Source: Tillandsia leiboldiana
Taxonomy: Eukaryota; Streptophyta; Magnoliopsida; Poales; Bromeliaceae
Direction: 5' to 3'
DNA length: 64,000 bases
Assembly: GCA_029204045.2 (NCBI GenBank)
Contig: CM055076.1
Coordinates: 10,206,069 to 10,270,068, forward strand
This document shows positions 32,167 through 44,214 of the stretch, piece after piece. The translations under genes and the position numbers were made by a program. Within the stretch, counting starts at the first letter, position 1. Each line of letters opens with the position of its first letter. The notes beneath the pieces are model-generated. The model saw nothing but the letters and a program-made list of their open reading frames with translations, ran no database searches and was not told the origin of the DNA.

Positions 32167-32512
32167 GTGGAGGCAAGGAATCGTGCGGAGGGCAATTGCA
32201 AATGTCTACGAGCAATTGGTGGCTTACCGAGGTGGGTTGGATTTTTCTCCAAGTCTGCGGACTTCTTTCTAATTCTATTATGATAGGATTCAGCATGCTA
32301 GAATAAGTGTTATCTTGGAACATGACCTACCATCCCGTCATATGTTGCATGTGTAACCAGACTAATAGAAAACCCTCATCTGGGCTAGGGTTACTTATGC
32401 TTTAGACATTCACACTGTTCTTATATTCCTGGACATAGTTTCTTCCTCACCCGGTTAGTGGGCTGAGTGGTTGGGTTCTTTTAGTGTGGGATGCATATTA
32501 CACTCGTGCTTA

Positions 32513-32538
32513 GGGGGGGGGGGGGGGGGGGGGGGGGG
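32513..32538 (+). repeat. Run of 26 G
   Basis: Uninterrupted G homopolymer in the G2 3' LTR; length may be inexact in the assembly. Confidence 0.8.
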
Positions 32539-32934
32539 CGAGTGGAGTCTGGTAGATAGAGCTAGTCGTTTAGTTCTGGCGGGAGCCGTTTGGGTAGACG
32601 GTGGTCCCGAGATGTTGTGTTCTTCGAGTTGGTTGTCACTACAGTGGTAGTGGCAGTAGTGTACTAGTGACAGCAGGACCTTGAACCCAGAACCTTTTTG
32701 GACGGACACATGATTTTAGTCAGCCAATGTTTTCTTCCAAGCCTCACAGGGTCACCTCAGTCTGTTCTTGTTTGATAGGATGAGGGCATTAGCTCTTCGA
32801 GGTTTGGACATAAAACTTGTTTTCAAATTATTTTCCTAAAAAGACTAAAAATCATTAAAAAATGGAATTCTCTCAGATCAAATGGTTTTTTGTAATAAAT
32901 GTCACTGTTTCTTATAAACTTACCCACTCGAGAT

Positions 32935-34273
32935 TGTTGGGTTATATGTAATAAGGATCTAAATAGGGGAAAAAACACCTAGAGGGGGGTGAATAGGTGT
33001 AAACGTATAAACACTCAAAAATCGTTGCGATAAAAACCCAATGCGGAAATAAAAATAATACGCAAGATTTTTACGTGGAAAACTCCATCACCGGAGTAAA
33101 AAACCACGGGACCGATAACACGGCAGAAATCCACTAGAATTAAAACACGTACAAGGTGATTTACCGTACACACTTACGACTCAACCTTTTCCATACGCTC
33201 CTAGAGGATCTTCTCCGCTCGCTCCGCGACGCTTCTCGAATCTACGATCTGCGCCCAACGCCGAATCCACGGCGTCCAACGTCGAATCCACGACGTCCGA
33301 CCGAATCCACGGTCTTCACCCAATAGCACCCTTCGAATCCACGAACGTGCCTCGCTCCGAATCCACGAGAGCGGTTGAACCTTGAATCCACAAGGACACG
33401 CGAATCCACGCGCCGATTTTTGGGGTAAATCGTTGTTTTTGGTGGTGATGATCCGTCGAATACTTAGATCAAAGATAGATCGGAAATACCATCTAAGTAT
33501 TCATTAGTTTGATTCAACTCAAGATGTGAGTATGAAAACCTAGAATCAAACTAATCAATATAGATGAAGAAACATAGAGTATTCTCTAATGATTTCCTTT
33601 CTTCTCTATAGGTGGATCTAGAGCCGTATAAGATGATATATGAAAATGACGGCTATTTGGATTAACCCTAGAAAAAGAGTCATAGGGTCTATTTATAGGT
33701 TAGAAACCCTAGGAAGGAGATAAGAATCAAAAACCTAACATTTCTGGAAATTTTACGGACGGCGATCCGGATCGGATTAGCTGTGATCCGGATCGTCGTA
33801 ACGAGTCAGGCAATTCCAGAAAAACGAAGGTTCGGGATCCGGATCGAAGTGCTTGATCCGGATCGTTCATACAGTTCACCAAACATCAACGTTCGGGATC
33901 CGGATTGCGAAGCCTGATCCGGATCCTTCAAGGAAGATGGTAAACTCAGTGTTCGGGATCCGGATCAAGAGAGGCTACGATCCGGATTGAACTGGTGTAT
34001 GAACGAACCACCTTCGGGATCCGGATCGAACAACCTGATCCGGATCCTGAACATGTCCCAAGTCCAGTTTTTGATTTTTATGCAATGAAAGAGTCTTCCA
34101 AGTGTTTCTACACTACAAGAAGTATTCGGATCACACAAAATCTTTAGTTAAACATACCTGATCCTTTTGAATTCTTCTTTCTTGAGATTGAGTTAAATGA
34201 TCCAACTTTCTTCACCTTCAATCTTCAAGACTTGAGACTTTCACGAAACTACGCCAACTCAAATTCCGTAACA
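32935..34273 (-). repeat. C3 3' LTR (1339 bp)
   Basis: TGTTACGG...AACCCAACA on the minus strand. TATA box at 33698-33689; palindrome array 33764-34047. Confidence 0.92.
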
Positions 34274-35008
34274 ATCTCTCCCTTTGGCGGTTTCGTGACA
34301 AAACACAGATCCACTAAAGAAAATTCAAAAAGATATTTTTGTTGCTATCACCATACAACAAAAATTTACAATGGAGATCCGAAAATTTAAAAACATGAGA
34401 TAAACTCCTAAAACAGACTCTAGACTTAGACATCTGTACTCTCTGCACAAAGAAATCATTCTTGACAAAAAGAGATCGTTAGATACCTCAAAAATATTTA
34501 GCATACAAAACCTAGTACAGAGATAGAGTTTATCTGATCATCATGACATTTGAGAATTCAGATATGTAAGAGAATCATAGTCAAAAACCAACATATCTTC
34601 TATGCAATTAAAAAAAAATGTCATGTTAGTGAACATCAACTTGTTAGTTATATTACATGCCCAAATAGTTAGTCGAATAGTTAGTCGAGGCATGCATTCA
34701 AAACAAATGAAAACCAAAAGTTGAAGTTCTACTTACTTCGATGTTCACACATTCACATCATCATTGTTCAAGTTCACTGTTCAAGTTCCCTTGATGTTCA
34801 CATCACATCATCACATCATTGTTCAAGTTCATTGTCATTGTTCAAGTTCCCCTCTAAACTCTCTCCCCCTTTTTGTCACAAACAAAGCCAAAATCACAAA
34901 AACTTTAAGGAGAGTTAAATAGAACAAAATAAAGAAACTCCTGAGAACTAAATAAGAACAAAAACTTAAAAACCTGCAAAAGAAAGATTAGAGAAAAGAA
35001 GAAAAACT
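34274..35008 (-). other. C3 3' noncoding region with two polypurine tracts
   Basis: The LTR-adjacent tract (minus strand CCAAAGGGAGAGAT, 34287-34274) follows TTTGTCACGAAACCG. A second tract (34875-34858) follows TTTGTGAC. Between them is A/T-rich sequence with small repeats of GTTAGTCGAATA (about 34668) and of TTCACATCATCA with GTTCAAGTTC (34740-34852). No ORF. Confidence 0.75.
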
Positions 35009-36438
35009 TTATGCAGAGTCGTCAGAGCTGATACACCCAAGCTTCTGAAACATTTTCTTGATCCGTTTGTTTATAGAAGCTTGTTCCTTCTTAACTTCTT
35101 TGATATCCTCTTTCATTTCAGCGACATCAGTAGCCATGCGCTCTTGCTCGTTTGAGAGTCGCTGTTGTTCCTTAAAGATTGAACTCACTGACGCATCATC
35201 ATCAGAAGTGGATGGAGGTGCCTGCTGTGCTGGTGGAACAGGAGGAGTCTCTGCCGGTGCAGAGGTTGTCGCTCGTTGTTGTTGTGCTCGTTGCCGGTGA
35301 GGAGGTATTATGGGTTCATCTGGCTTCGTCGAGAGAGACTTCACAATTGTCGTCTCATTAATGGTGCCCAAACTGTACATGTATGAGCTCGCGCTTGTAT
35401 CGACTTTAAACTTTCTAAGGATGCGCATGATAATCATTGGGTAGGGTAGTCTTTCTGTGGGATGAGAGTGTTCCACATACCGCGCCATCCTTGACCAAAT
35501 GAGATAGGGAATATTCAAGTTTGCTCCCATCAATGCGGCCGGGTTTTCCAAGAAGATAAAGGTATAACATTCTGTCCCATCGAAGAACCTTCGTATTCAT
35601 GTTGGGAAGAATGTTGTAGCAGACAATGAAGTTTATATACCGATACTCTGGTCGAAGCTCTTTAGAGAAAACAGAATTTCCGGTCGACCGAGTATTTGGA
35701 AGACAAATTCCATTAACTACAACTCTCCAGGAGTTGTCGTTGAAGCTTTGAGTTTTTAGGTAATGGAAGTCCATCAGCTCTGGCTGTCATACCTAGCATA
35801 ACTCCAATCAGCTGGGGTGTGACTTTGATTTTGATATTTTTAACCAAAGTGTGAAATTCTCGACGTCCATCCTCGTGATCAATCAGACTTGCAGCGTTCT
35901 GATAAAACATTCGAACTGAGTGTGGACAGTACCCAGTAGTCTCAGGGAAGTTGCAAATTTGAGCAAGACCAACTTGGTCAAACAAAGTCCCAAAAGCTAC
36001 AGATCGTTCCTTCATTGGTTTGACATTGACATGTCTCTCGCCAATGCATTCCCTCTTCTCAAAATCCTTGATTCTTTCGGAGCTGATGAAGTCTTGTGGA
36101 GGAGGCTGCCTAGCAACTGGTTCCTCAATGGTAATTCCCTGAGCACTGCCTCTTTTTCTTGCACCGGTTTTTCTTTTTGTTCCAATTGGACTTGGTTCCA
36201 TAGGGGCTTTTCCTTTTTCAGCTGCAGTAGGCTTTGAAGCTTCAGCAGTTGCTTTCCCTTTGGAGACAATGGGAGCAGCTTGCTCGATTTCGATGTTATC
36301 CCAGTCGATCGACTCCGTCTCTGATTCAGTGTCGGAATCAACCTTAGTCTTCTTTGCTTTCTTAGCCTTCTTAGGCTTGGCAGTATCCTTGACATGTACC
36401 ATGGCAGCAAGTAGGAAAATAATCCAAGTGATCACCAT
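35009..36438 (-). pseudogene. C3 env-like ORF with frameshifts
   Basis: Homologous to the C1 env-like ORF from start (MVITWIIFLLAAMVHVKD, 36438) to end (GCISSDDSA), but split across three frames that join near 35713-35774 and 35415-35551. The central domain (PQLIGVMLGM) and C-terminal coiled coil (EQQRLSNEQERM) are present. The breaks may be real or assembly errors, given the nearby low-quality contig end. Confidence 0.8.
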
Positions 36439-36463
36439 TTTGATTGCTAGTGAAAAATGTATC

Positions 36464-36846
36464 CTGTGAAGACCAACTCAAGAACACGAAAAAATTGTTA
36501 ATTTGCAAAGATTTGAAAAATTGTACCCAAACAATCATAATCATGTAGAGAGACTGAGAATCAAATTAGTTTTGCAAAAAGACTTTTAAAAATAGATCAA
36601 TTGCAAGATTTTCGAAAATCCTTATTATATGCCCTAAAACCGAAATTTTAGAAATCGAAGCCTAAAAATCCGTTAATCAGGAGAATACCTAGCATATAAT
36701 CAAAACTAATCTACCCAGAGTTCTTATTTCAAAAGAAATTTGATCAAAAACCATCCACAAACAACGTTGATCCAAGAAATTCATCACGGTTTGAGGAGGA
36801 AAGAGAAAAAACGGTGAAAACCGAGATTTTGATCAATAAAACTTAC
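36464..36846 (-). other. C3 predicted leader intron
   Basis: GTAAGT donor at 36846 and TTCACAG acceptor at 36464 on the minus strand, 383 nt; env-like ATG 26 nt later. Confidence 0.55.
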
Positions 36847-36961
36847 TTGGAGTTGAAGAACTTGAGTTTGAAAGCTTCCAAGAAGAATGAAATCTAGAGA
36901 GAGAAGCTCTGGAAACTTTGGAACAAAAGATTGGAGTAAAAGAAATCAAAACCCTTTTGTC

Positions 36962-37131
36962 TTTATAAAACCCTAGCCGCGATCCGGATCAGGACCATGC
37001 TTGCGATCCGGATCGGCTACCGCCAGTGAGAAACTGCGTTCGGGATCCGGACTCGGCAGGTCCAATCCGGATCGTCAGCCGCAGAAGAATACCTGCGGTC
37101 GAGATCCGGATCATCTTGCCCGATCCGGATC
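36962..37131 (-). promoter_or_regulatory. C3 internal promoter-like cassette
   Basis: Six CCGGA(T/C) units from 36981 to 37131, adjoining TTTTATAAAG (36970-36962) on the minus strand. Several single-base indels against C2 suggest poor base quality here. Confidence 0.5.
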
Positions 37132-38080
37132 GGCTCCAACTTTTTCGTTAGAAAATTTCAGAGACATTCAAAGAAGGAAAACCAGGAAAAAGATTGTAAG
37201 CACAAATGTGTATCAACTTTAAACAAAAATCATCGTTTCATACACAAGAATTAGATTATGCCCAAATCTATCAATAAATATCCAAAAATGAAACGAGAAT
37301 TTACAAGAATTAAATCCCTTAAAGTTGAACACCTTCAATTACATCTAACTTGATCTTATGAGTAATGCCTTTTATCAAATCATCAATTCAGTAAAGAAAA
37401 TGAAATACAAAGATCAATAGATGTTTGAAATCCCAAATATAGTAGATAATGTATCTAGACAATCTGTTGAAGAGAGTGGCTGTTTGAGCATCTTTCTTTA
37501 AAAAACCCACCTATACCAACCTTGAAATTTGACGAAGTCAAGTATTTTCAACATGCATTTTACTTAATCAAAATTTTGAACAACCATGCTTGGTATACAT
37601 GTGGTAGCTGCACACAATACTCGGACGACCGAGGTGGTAGCTCTTTCCTCCATGTGGTGGTAGTTTTCACACTCCTCATTGGGATGTAACTCTTTCCACA
37701 TTCTTTTGAGCATTTTACTTTTTTCTATGACTCCCCCTCAATTGGCTATCAATTATTTAAGATATAAAGTATTCAACCAAATAGTGATCTCGATTTCATA
37801 CTCGACTAAACAGTCAAATAAAGATAATGACTATACCAAGAGATCATGAGAGAGAGAAATGACTTTGATCACTTAGAAGATGATTTATTAACCTAAACGA
37901 TCCTTGCAACAGTGAAATATTATGATGGCAAAAGCATAATAAATTTCTAAATGTGCGAAAAGATGCAATTAAAGTCAATTATGATCTATGCTCAATTAAT
38001 GTCCTATGTACCAAACAAATATATGAAAAAAAACAAAACAAATACAAAACCTATCCAAGCAAAGGATTTCAAAAAGAAGT
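37132..38080 (-). other. C3 noncoding spacer, low-quality sequence
   Basis: Same spacer as in C1 and C2, including the CTACCAC block at about 37597-37690. Many one-base insertions and deletions against the other copies point to uncorrected read errors near the gap. No ORF. Confidence 0.6.
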
Positions 38081-38331
38081 TTATTTCAAGGAAAGCATCC
38101 CAATTGCTTTCGTAAATGAATAAAACGTTTTGATCCAAAGGTTTTGTTAAAAAGTCAGTAATTGATCCTCAGTTGAAATATATGAAAGTTGAAGAGTATT
38201 TGATCAATAGCGCTCTAAGGAAATGAATCTAAGTTCAATATGTTTGTTCTAGAGTGCAAACACAGGGTTTTTAGAAATGTTAATGCACTTGTGTTCACAA
38301 AGATTGTTACCGAAGATGCTGAAATGCAGGA

Positions 38332-38431
38332 NNNNNNNNNNNNNNNNNNNNNNNNNNNNNNNNNNNNNNNNNNNNNNNNNNNNNNNNNNNNNNNNNNNNN
38401 NNNNNNNNNNNNNNNNNNNNNNNNNNNNNNN
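38332..38431. other. Assembly gap (100 N)
   Basis: Exactly 100 N. The about 115 bp left of the gap (38217-38331) and the 120 bp right of it (38432-38552) are the same RNase H sequence; the left copy has many indels. True gap size is therefore probably zero or negative. Confidence 0.95.
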
Positions 38432-40759
38432 AAGGAAATGATATCTAAGTTCAATATGTTTTGTTCTAGAGTGCAACACAGGGTTTTTAGAAATGTTAAT
38501 TGCACTTGTGTTGTCACAAAGAATTGTTACCGAAGATGCTGAAATGCGGAAGTCGCTCAATACGCTTTTCATCCAAATGAGTTGAGTTGAGCAACTTCCA
38601 GCTGAAATGTATTCCGCTTCGGCAGTCGAGAGTGCTATGCAATTCTGCTTTTCACTGTGCCATGCAACAAGGCAATGGCCAAGATAGAAGCATGCACCAC
38701 TCGTGCTTTTCCGATCATCCACTGATCCTGCCCAATCGGCATCTGAGTATCCAACAATATCCAGACTTGTTCCCATAGGATACCAAATTCCGAAATTAAT
38801 TGATCCTTTGATGTACCGGATGATCCGTTTCACCGCTTTCAGGTGAACCTCCTTTGGTGCTGATTGATATCTTGCGCAAATCCCAACACTAAAGGATATA
38901 TCCGGGCGACTAGCCGTGAGGTAAAGTAGACTTCCAATCATACTTCTATACAGTTTCTCGTCTACATTCTCACTATGTGATTCACTTCCAAGTCCCTTGT
39001 GGCTAGTTCCCATTGGAGTTGGAAAATCTTTACAATTTTCTAGATCAAACTTTTTGACCAACTCCATTGCATACTTGGATTGACTCAAGTGAATACCTTC
39101 ATCATTTTGTTTAATTTGCAATCCAAGAAAATAAGTCAATTCGCCCATCATGGACATCTCAAATTCACTTTCCATGGTCTCCGCGAATTTAGAAGCATCA
39201 TTATCTCTTGTTGCGCCAAATACAATGTCATCGACATAGATTTGTGCTACAATGAAATTGCTTTGATAATGCTTCACAAAGAGAGTCCTATCAGCTCCCC
39301 CTCGAGTATAGCCCTTCTCCAAAAGGTGCTTTGTTAACCTTTCGTACCATGCTCGCGGTGCTTGTTTCAAACCGTAAAGAGCCTTTTTCAAACGAAAAAC
39401 ATGGTTAGGTTGTTTATGATCTACAAAACCTTTCGGTTGAGCCACATAAACTTCCTCATTTAAAAACCATTTAGAAATGCGCTCTTAACGTCCATTTGAA
39501 ATAATTTGATTTTAAAATGACAAGCAATAGCAAATAGTATACGAATGGACTCGAGTCTAGCTACAGGGGCGAATGTTTCGTCAAAGTCTATACCTTCTAC
39601 TTGAGAATAACCTTGAGCAACTAATCGTGCCTTGTTCCTGATGATAGTACCATCCTCATTTTTCTTGTTCTTGAAGATCCATTTGGTACCTATCACATTA
39701 TGTTGCTTTGGAGGCTTCGTTAATTCCCAGACTTTGTTTCGCTCAAATTGATGGAGCTCTTCCTGCATTGCTTTAATCCAGTAGTCATCCTGAAGAGCTT
39801 CATCTATGTTCTTTGGTTCGATTAGAGATACGTAGCAAGCGAATCCACAAACCAACTGCCTCCGAGTTCTAACTCCTTCTTGTGGATCTCCAATGATGTT
39901 TGATTCCGGATGATCCTTGGAGATTCGTAATGTTTGTTGAAACGGAGTACTCGGAGATACATGAGATGATTCCTGCACATCAGATAAACTAGAAGAGCCA
40001 TTAGATGCATCATTAATATTGGAAGTATTATCATGAGAAGATGCACTAACAGGAGAATCATCATCTAGAGAGATATCGAGGGTAGATTTTCCAGATCCAA
40101 AGTGAAAAGCTTCATCTACTTTAACATTTATAGATTCTACGATCGTCTTAGATTCAATGTTAAATACTCGATATGCTCTGCTATTCGTAGAATAACCCAA
40201 AAAGATCCCTTCATCACTTCGAGAGTCGAACTTTCCAAGATTTTCACGGTCACGTAAAATGTAACATCGACTCCCGAAGATACGAAAGTATTTGATATCC
40301 GGTTTTCTACTAAACCACAGCTCATATGGTGTATTTAAAGTTCCTGGGCGCAAGTAAACTCTATTAATGACATAGACAGCGGTGTTCACGGCTTCAGCCC
40401 AAAATGTAGCGGTAAATTCCGGCTATGAAGCATCACACGTGCCATCTCTTGTACAACCCTGTTTTTGCGCTCAACAACACCATTCTGCTGAGGTGTATAG
40501 GGTGCCGAGAATTCATGTTTAATGCCATTTGAAGTGCAAAAATCAATGAATTTTGAATTTATGAATTCTCCGCCTCTATCACTTCTAACACGAATGATCT
40601 TTTCATTCTTTTCAATCATAATACGATGGCAAATCTCATGAAAAGAGTCAAACGTATCAGCTTTCTCTTTTAAAAATGCTACCCAAGAAAACCTAGAGAA
40701 ATCATCAACCAATAAGAAAATGTACCATTTACCTCCCAAGGATGGTTGACGGGTCGGCC

Positions 40760-40824
40760 AAAAGAAAAAGAAGAAAAGAAAATAGTCTACATAAACTACA
40801 CAAGATTTAATCGTAGAACGATTA
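40760..40824 (-). other. C3 filler, shared with C1
   Basis: 65 bp, nearly identical to 5813-5878 of C1, at the same junctions. Confidence 0.85.
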
Positions 40825-42861
40825 AAGACAAGAAGGGGTTTCACCTTTGCATACCCAAACCTTTTGAGTTTTGGAGTATGTTGGCAATGGTTGAGAAGTT
40901 TTCCTTGATGAAGACGTCTTGCATGATTGGTCTTTTTCTTTTGTCATCGTCTTATTTGAAGTACTACCAATGTCCTTTTCTTTAGGAAAATCCTTCTTTG
41001 AATTCCGGGGAGTGAACTTATTGGTAGTAGTTGCAAGATGTGGTTGATTTGATCTTTGAGCTCCAATCTTGCAATTTCTTCTTATGTGCCCTGAAACACC
41101 ACAACGAAAACATACCTTAGATCTTGACGATCCCAAAGAGGATGAAGTAGGTTTGTTGTCGTTGTTTGTCTTGAATTCCGGTGTCGGAGGAGGAGATACC
41201 GACTGAGGCACAAAAACTGTCCCACTCGAACTTGGACTGTTTCCAGTTTGAGTGTATCCGAGGCCGAACCGATTTGATTGACCAAGACCAAGAAGTCTAT
41301 CCAACTTACTCCTTCCTGAAGAGAATCGCTGTAAGTCATTCTTGAGTTGGAAAATGGTCTTTGTCATTTCCAGGTTATCCTGTCGAGCCTCGTTGTAGAG
41401 CTTTGAGAAGTGATTGGCGTTATCCACCAGATTGTATGTTCCTTCTCAAGTTGCTCATTGGACTCTTGAAGGGAAACATTTGCTTTTATCAGGTTTTCCC
41501 TTTCCACTTCAAGAGCGTTTGAGAGAGAAGTCGCTCTTTTTGCTTCTTCTTCGAGATCATGCACTCTCCCTCTCAAACTCTTGTTTTGCTTAGCCACTTT
41601 CTTTGAATCCCTCAAAAGTCTGTGGTAGGCTAGAGCAAAATCTTCACCTTCCGAATCATCCGATTCATTGTCCATTGCATTCTTTTCAACAGTGGAGTTG
41701 GACAACGACTCGGATGTACTTGCCATAAAGCACATGAAGGGTGAAGATACGGACGCGTGGAATGCGGTGGAGCTCTTTTCTTCATCACTCGAAGACGACT
41801 CATTTGACGTTGAGTTGTCATCCCAAGTGACGACTTGCATCGCCTTCTTCTTTGCCGGATACTTGTTAGGACACTCCGTTGCAATGTGGCCGTAGCCTCG
41901 ACATTTGAAGCATTGTAGTTGTCCTTCTGAACTTTTCTTATCCTTTGAGAAGTTCTCTTGCTTTCTTGACTTGTAACTTGAAGTACCCTTGCCTTTGTTC
42001 GACTTTCCGAAGGATGGAGATTTGCTTGAATTACCCCTTCGAAAGTTGCGGCGAAACTTCCTTGTCAAGAGAGCGAGCTGCTTCTCAAATTCCTCCATAG
42101 AAAGGTTCTCGTCATCGTCTGAGGAGGATGTATCCGCGTCTTCTTCCTTAGTTGTTTTCAACGCATAACCTGAAGACTTAGAAGTGGATGCCTTTCCAGA
42201 AGAATTGTTAGTAGTAAATGTCATTTCATAAGTTTGTAATGAACCAACTAATTCTTCTACACGTATTTCGTCCGGGTGTTTAATAGTTTCAATGGCAGTA
42301 ACCTTTGGGCGAAATCGTTCAGGAAGAGTTCTTAAGATCTTTCTTACAATCTTAAATTCTGGAATCTTCTCTCCCAGGTTAGCACATGAGTTTACGATAT
42401 CTTGCAATCGTGTATAGTAGTCCGTGAAAGATTCATTTTCTGCCATCAAGATAGAGTCAAACTTGCTCGTAAGCATTTGCAGTTTCTGAATCTTCACGAG
42501 GTTAGTTCCCTCATGTGTAACCTGAAGAACATCCCAGATTTCTTTCGCAGTCTCACATGCCGAGACGCGAGAGAATTCAGTTTGAGATAAGGCATTAAAA
42601 ATAGCATTAATTCCCTTGCCATTGTAAGAAGATGAATCTAACTCTTCCTTGGTCCATTTCGACCTAGGTTTTAAGGTGTGAACATCACCAATAAATTCAG
42701 TTGGATTAGACCATCCTAATTCAATTGATTGCCACACCCGTTCGTCGATGGAAATTAAAAAGGCTTTCATCCGCACTTTCCAGTACGCATAATTTGTTCC
42801 ATCGAAGAACGGGGGTCGGTTGATGTTTCCACCTTCAACCATTGTTTACAACCCTATTCCC

Positions 42862-42873
42862 GCTCTGATACCA
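42862..42873 (-). other. C3 primer binding site
   Basis: TGGTATCAGAGC on the minus strand, two bases after the LTR. Confidence 0.87.
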
Positions 42874-42875
42874 CT

Positions 42876-44214
42876 TGTTGGGTTATATGTAATAAGGATC
42901 TAAATAGGAGAAAAAACACCTAGAGGGGGGTGAATAGGTGTAAACGTATAAACACTCAAAAATCGTTGCGATAAAAACCCAATGCGGAAATAAAAATAAT
43001 ACGCAAGATTTTTATGTGGAAAACTCCATCACCGGAGTAAAAAACCACGGGACCGATAACACGGCAGAAATCCACTAGAATTAAAACACGTACAAGGTGA
43101 TTTACCGTACACACTTACGACTCAACCTTTTCCATACGCTCCTAGAGGATCTTCTCCGCTCGCTCCGCGACGCTTCTCGAATCCACGATCTGCGCCCAAC
43201 GCCGAATCCACGGCGTCCAACGTCGAATCCACGACGTCCGACCGAATCCACGGTCTTCACCCAATAGCACCCTTCGAATCCACGAACGTGCCTCGCTCCG
43301 AATCCACGAGAGCGGTTGAACCTTGAATCCACAAGGACACGCGAATCCACGCGCCGATTTTTAGGGTAAATCGTTGTTTTTGGTGGTGATGATCCGTCGA
43401 ATACTTAGATCAAAGATAGATCGGAAATACCATCTAAGTATTCATTAGTTTGATTCAACTCAAGATGTGAGTATGAAAACCTAGAATCAAACTAATCAAT
43501 ATAGATGAAGAAACATAGAGTATTCTCTAATGATTTCCTTTCTTCTCTATAGGTGGATCTAGAGCCGTATAAGATGATATATGAAAATGACGGCTATTTG
43601 GATTAACCCTAGAAAAAGAGTCATAGGGTCTATTTATAGGTTAGAAACCCTAGGAAGGAGATAAGAATCAAAAACCTAACATTTCTGGAAATTTTACGGA
43701 CGGCGATCCGGATCGGATTAGCTGTGATCCGGATCGTCGTAACGAGTCAGGCAATTCCAGAAAAACGAAGGTTCGGGATCCGGATCGAAGTGCTTGATCC
43801 GGATCGTTCATACAGTTCACCAAACATCAACGTTCGGGATCCGGATTGCGAAGCCTGATCCGGATCCTTCAAGGAAGATGGTAAACTCAGTGTTCGGGAT
43901 CCGGATCAAGAGAGGCTACGATCCGGATTGAACTGGTGTATGAACGAACCACCTTCGGGATCCGGATCGAACAACCTGATCCGGATCCTGAACATGTCAC
44001 AAGTCCAGTTTTTGATTTTTATGCAATGAAAGAGTCTTCCAAGTGTTTCTACACTACAAGAAGTATTCGGATCACACAAAATCTTTAGTTAAACATACCT
44101 GATCCTTTTGAATTCTTCTTTCTTGAGATTGAGTTAAATGATCCAACTTTCTTCACCTTCAATCTTCCAGACTTGAGACTTTCACGAAACTACGCCAACT
44201 CAAATTCCGTAACA
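42876..44214 (-). repeat. C3 5' LTR (1339 bp)
   Basis: Same ends and length as the 3' LTR. TATA box at 43639-43630; palindrome array 43704-43988; GTGGATTC series about 43175-43355. Confidence 0.92.

Larger units (their letters stand above)
30935..32934 (+). repeat. G2 3' LTR, first part (2000 bp)
   Basis: Starts TGTGGTGTCCCGGAATTCCC. It carries a very GC-rich stretch, a 31 bp tandem array and a 26-G run, and ends at the C3 insertion with GAGAT (32930-32934), the left copy of C3's target duplication. ORFs here come from the repeats. Confidence 0.85.
38081..42842 (-). pseudogene. C3 gag-pol, protease and integrase N-terminus deleted, frameshifted
   Basis: Gag from the ATG at 42842, with CCHC knuckle and coiled coil, shifts frame near 41430; the second knuckle (CFRCGVSGHIRRNC) lies in the next frame (40822-41427). 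Then come the filler (40760-40824), integrase core (to about 40386), a shift at an A-run near 40405, RT (to 39460), a shift at a C-run near 39467 and the rest of RT and RNase H up to the gap. Protease, integrase HHCC and the first integrase Asp are absent as in C1. The homopolymer indels may be assembly errors. Confidence 0.85.
32935..44214 (-). mobile_element. C3: complete Sirevirus-like element, non-autonomous, TSD GAGAT
   Basis: 11,280 bp as assembled, with two 1339 bp LTRs (about six differences) and perfect target duplications GAGAT at 32930-32934 and 44215-44219. Minus-strand order: LTR, primer binding site, gag, pol with the same protease/integrase deletion and filler as C1, spacer, internal promoter, intron, env-like ORF, two polypurine tracts, LTR. 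It is recent, yet carries a deletion that rules out self-mobilisation. Contains an assembly gap. Confidence 0.93.

Noticed and set aside
30992..32323. Several ORFs of 110-232 codons in the G2 LTR, some Cys-rich
   Set aside because: They arise from GC-rich and 31 bp tandem repeats; the Cys-rich pattern is the repeat read in frame, not a peptide family.
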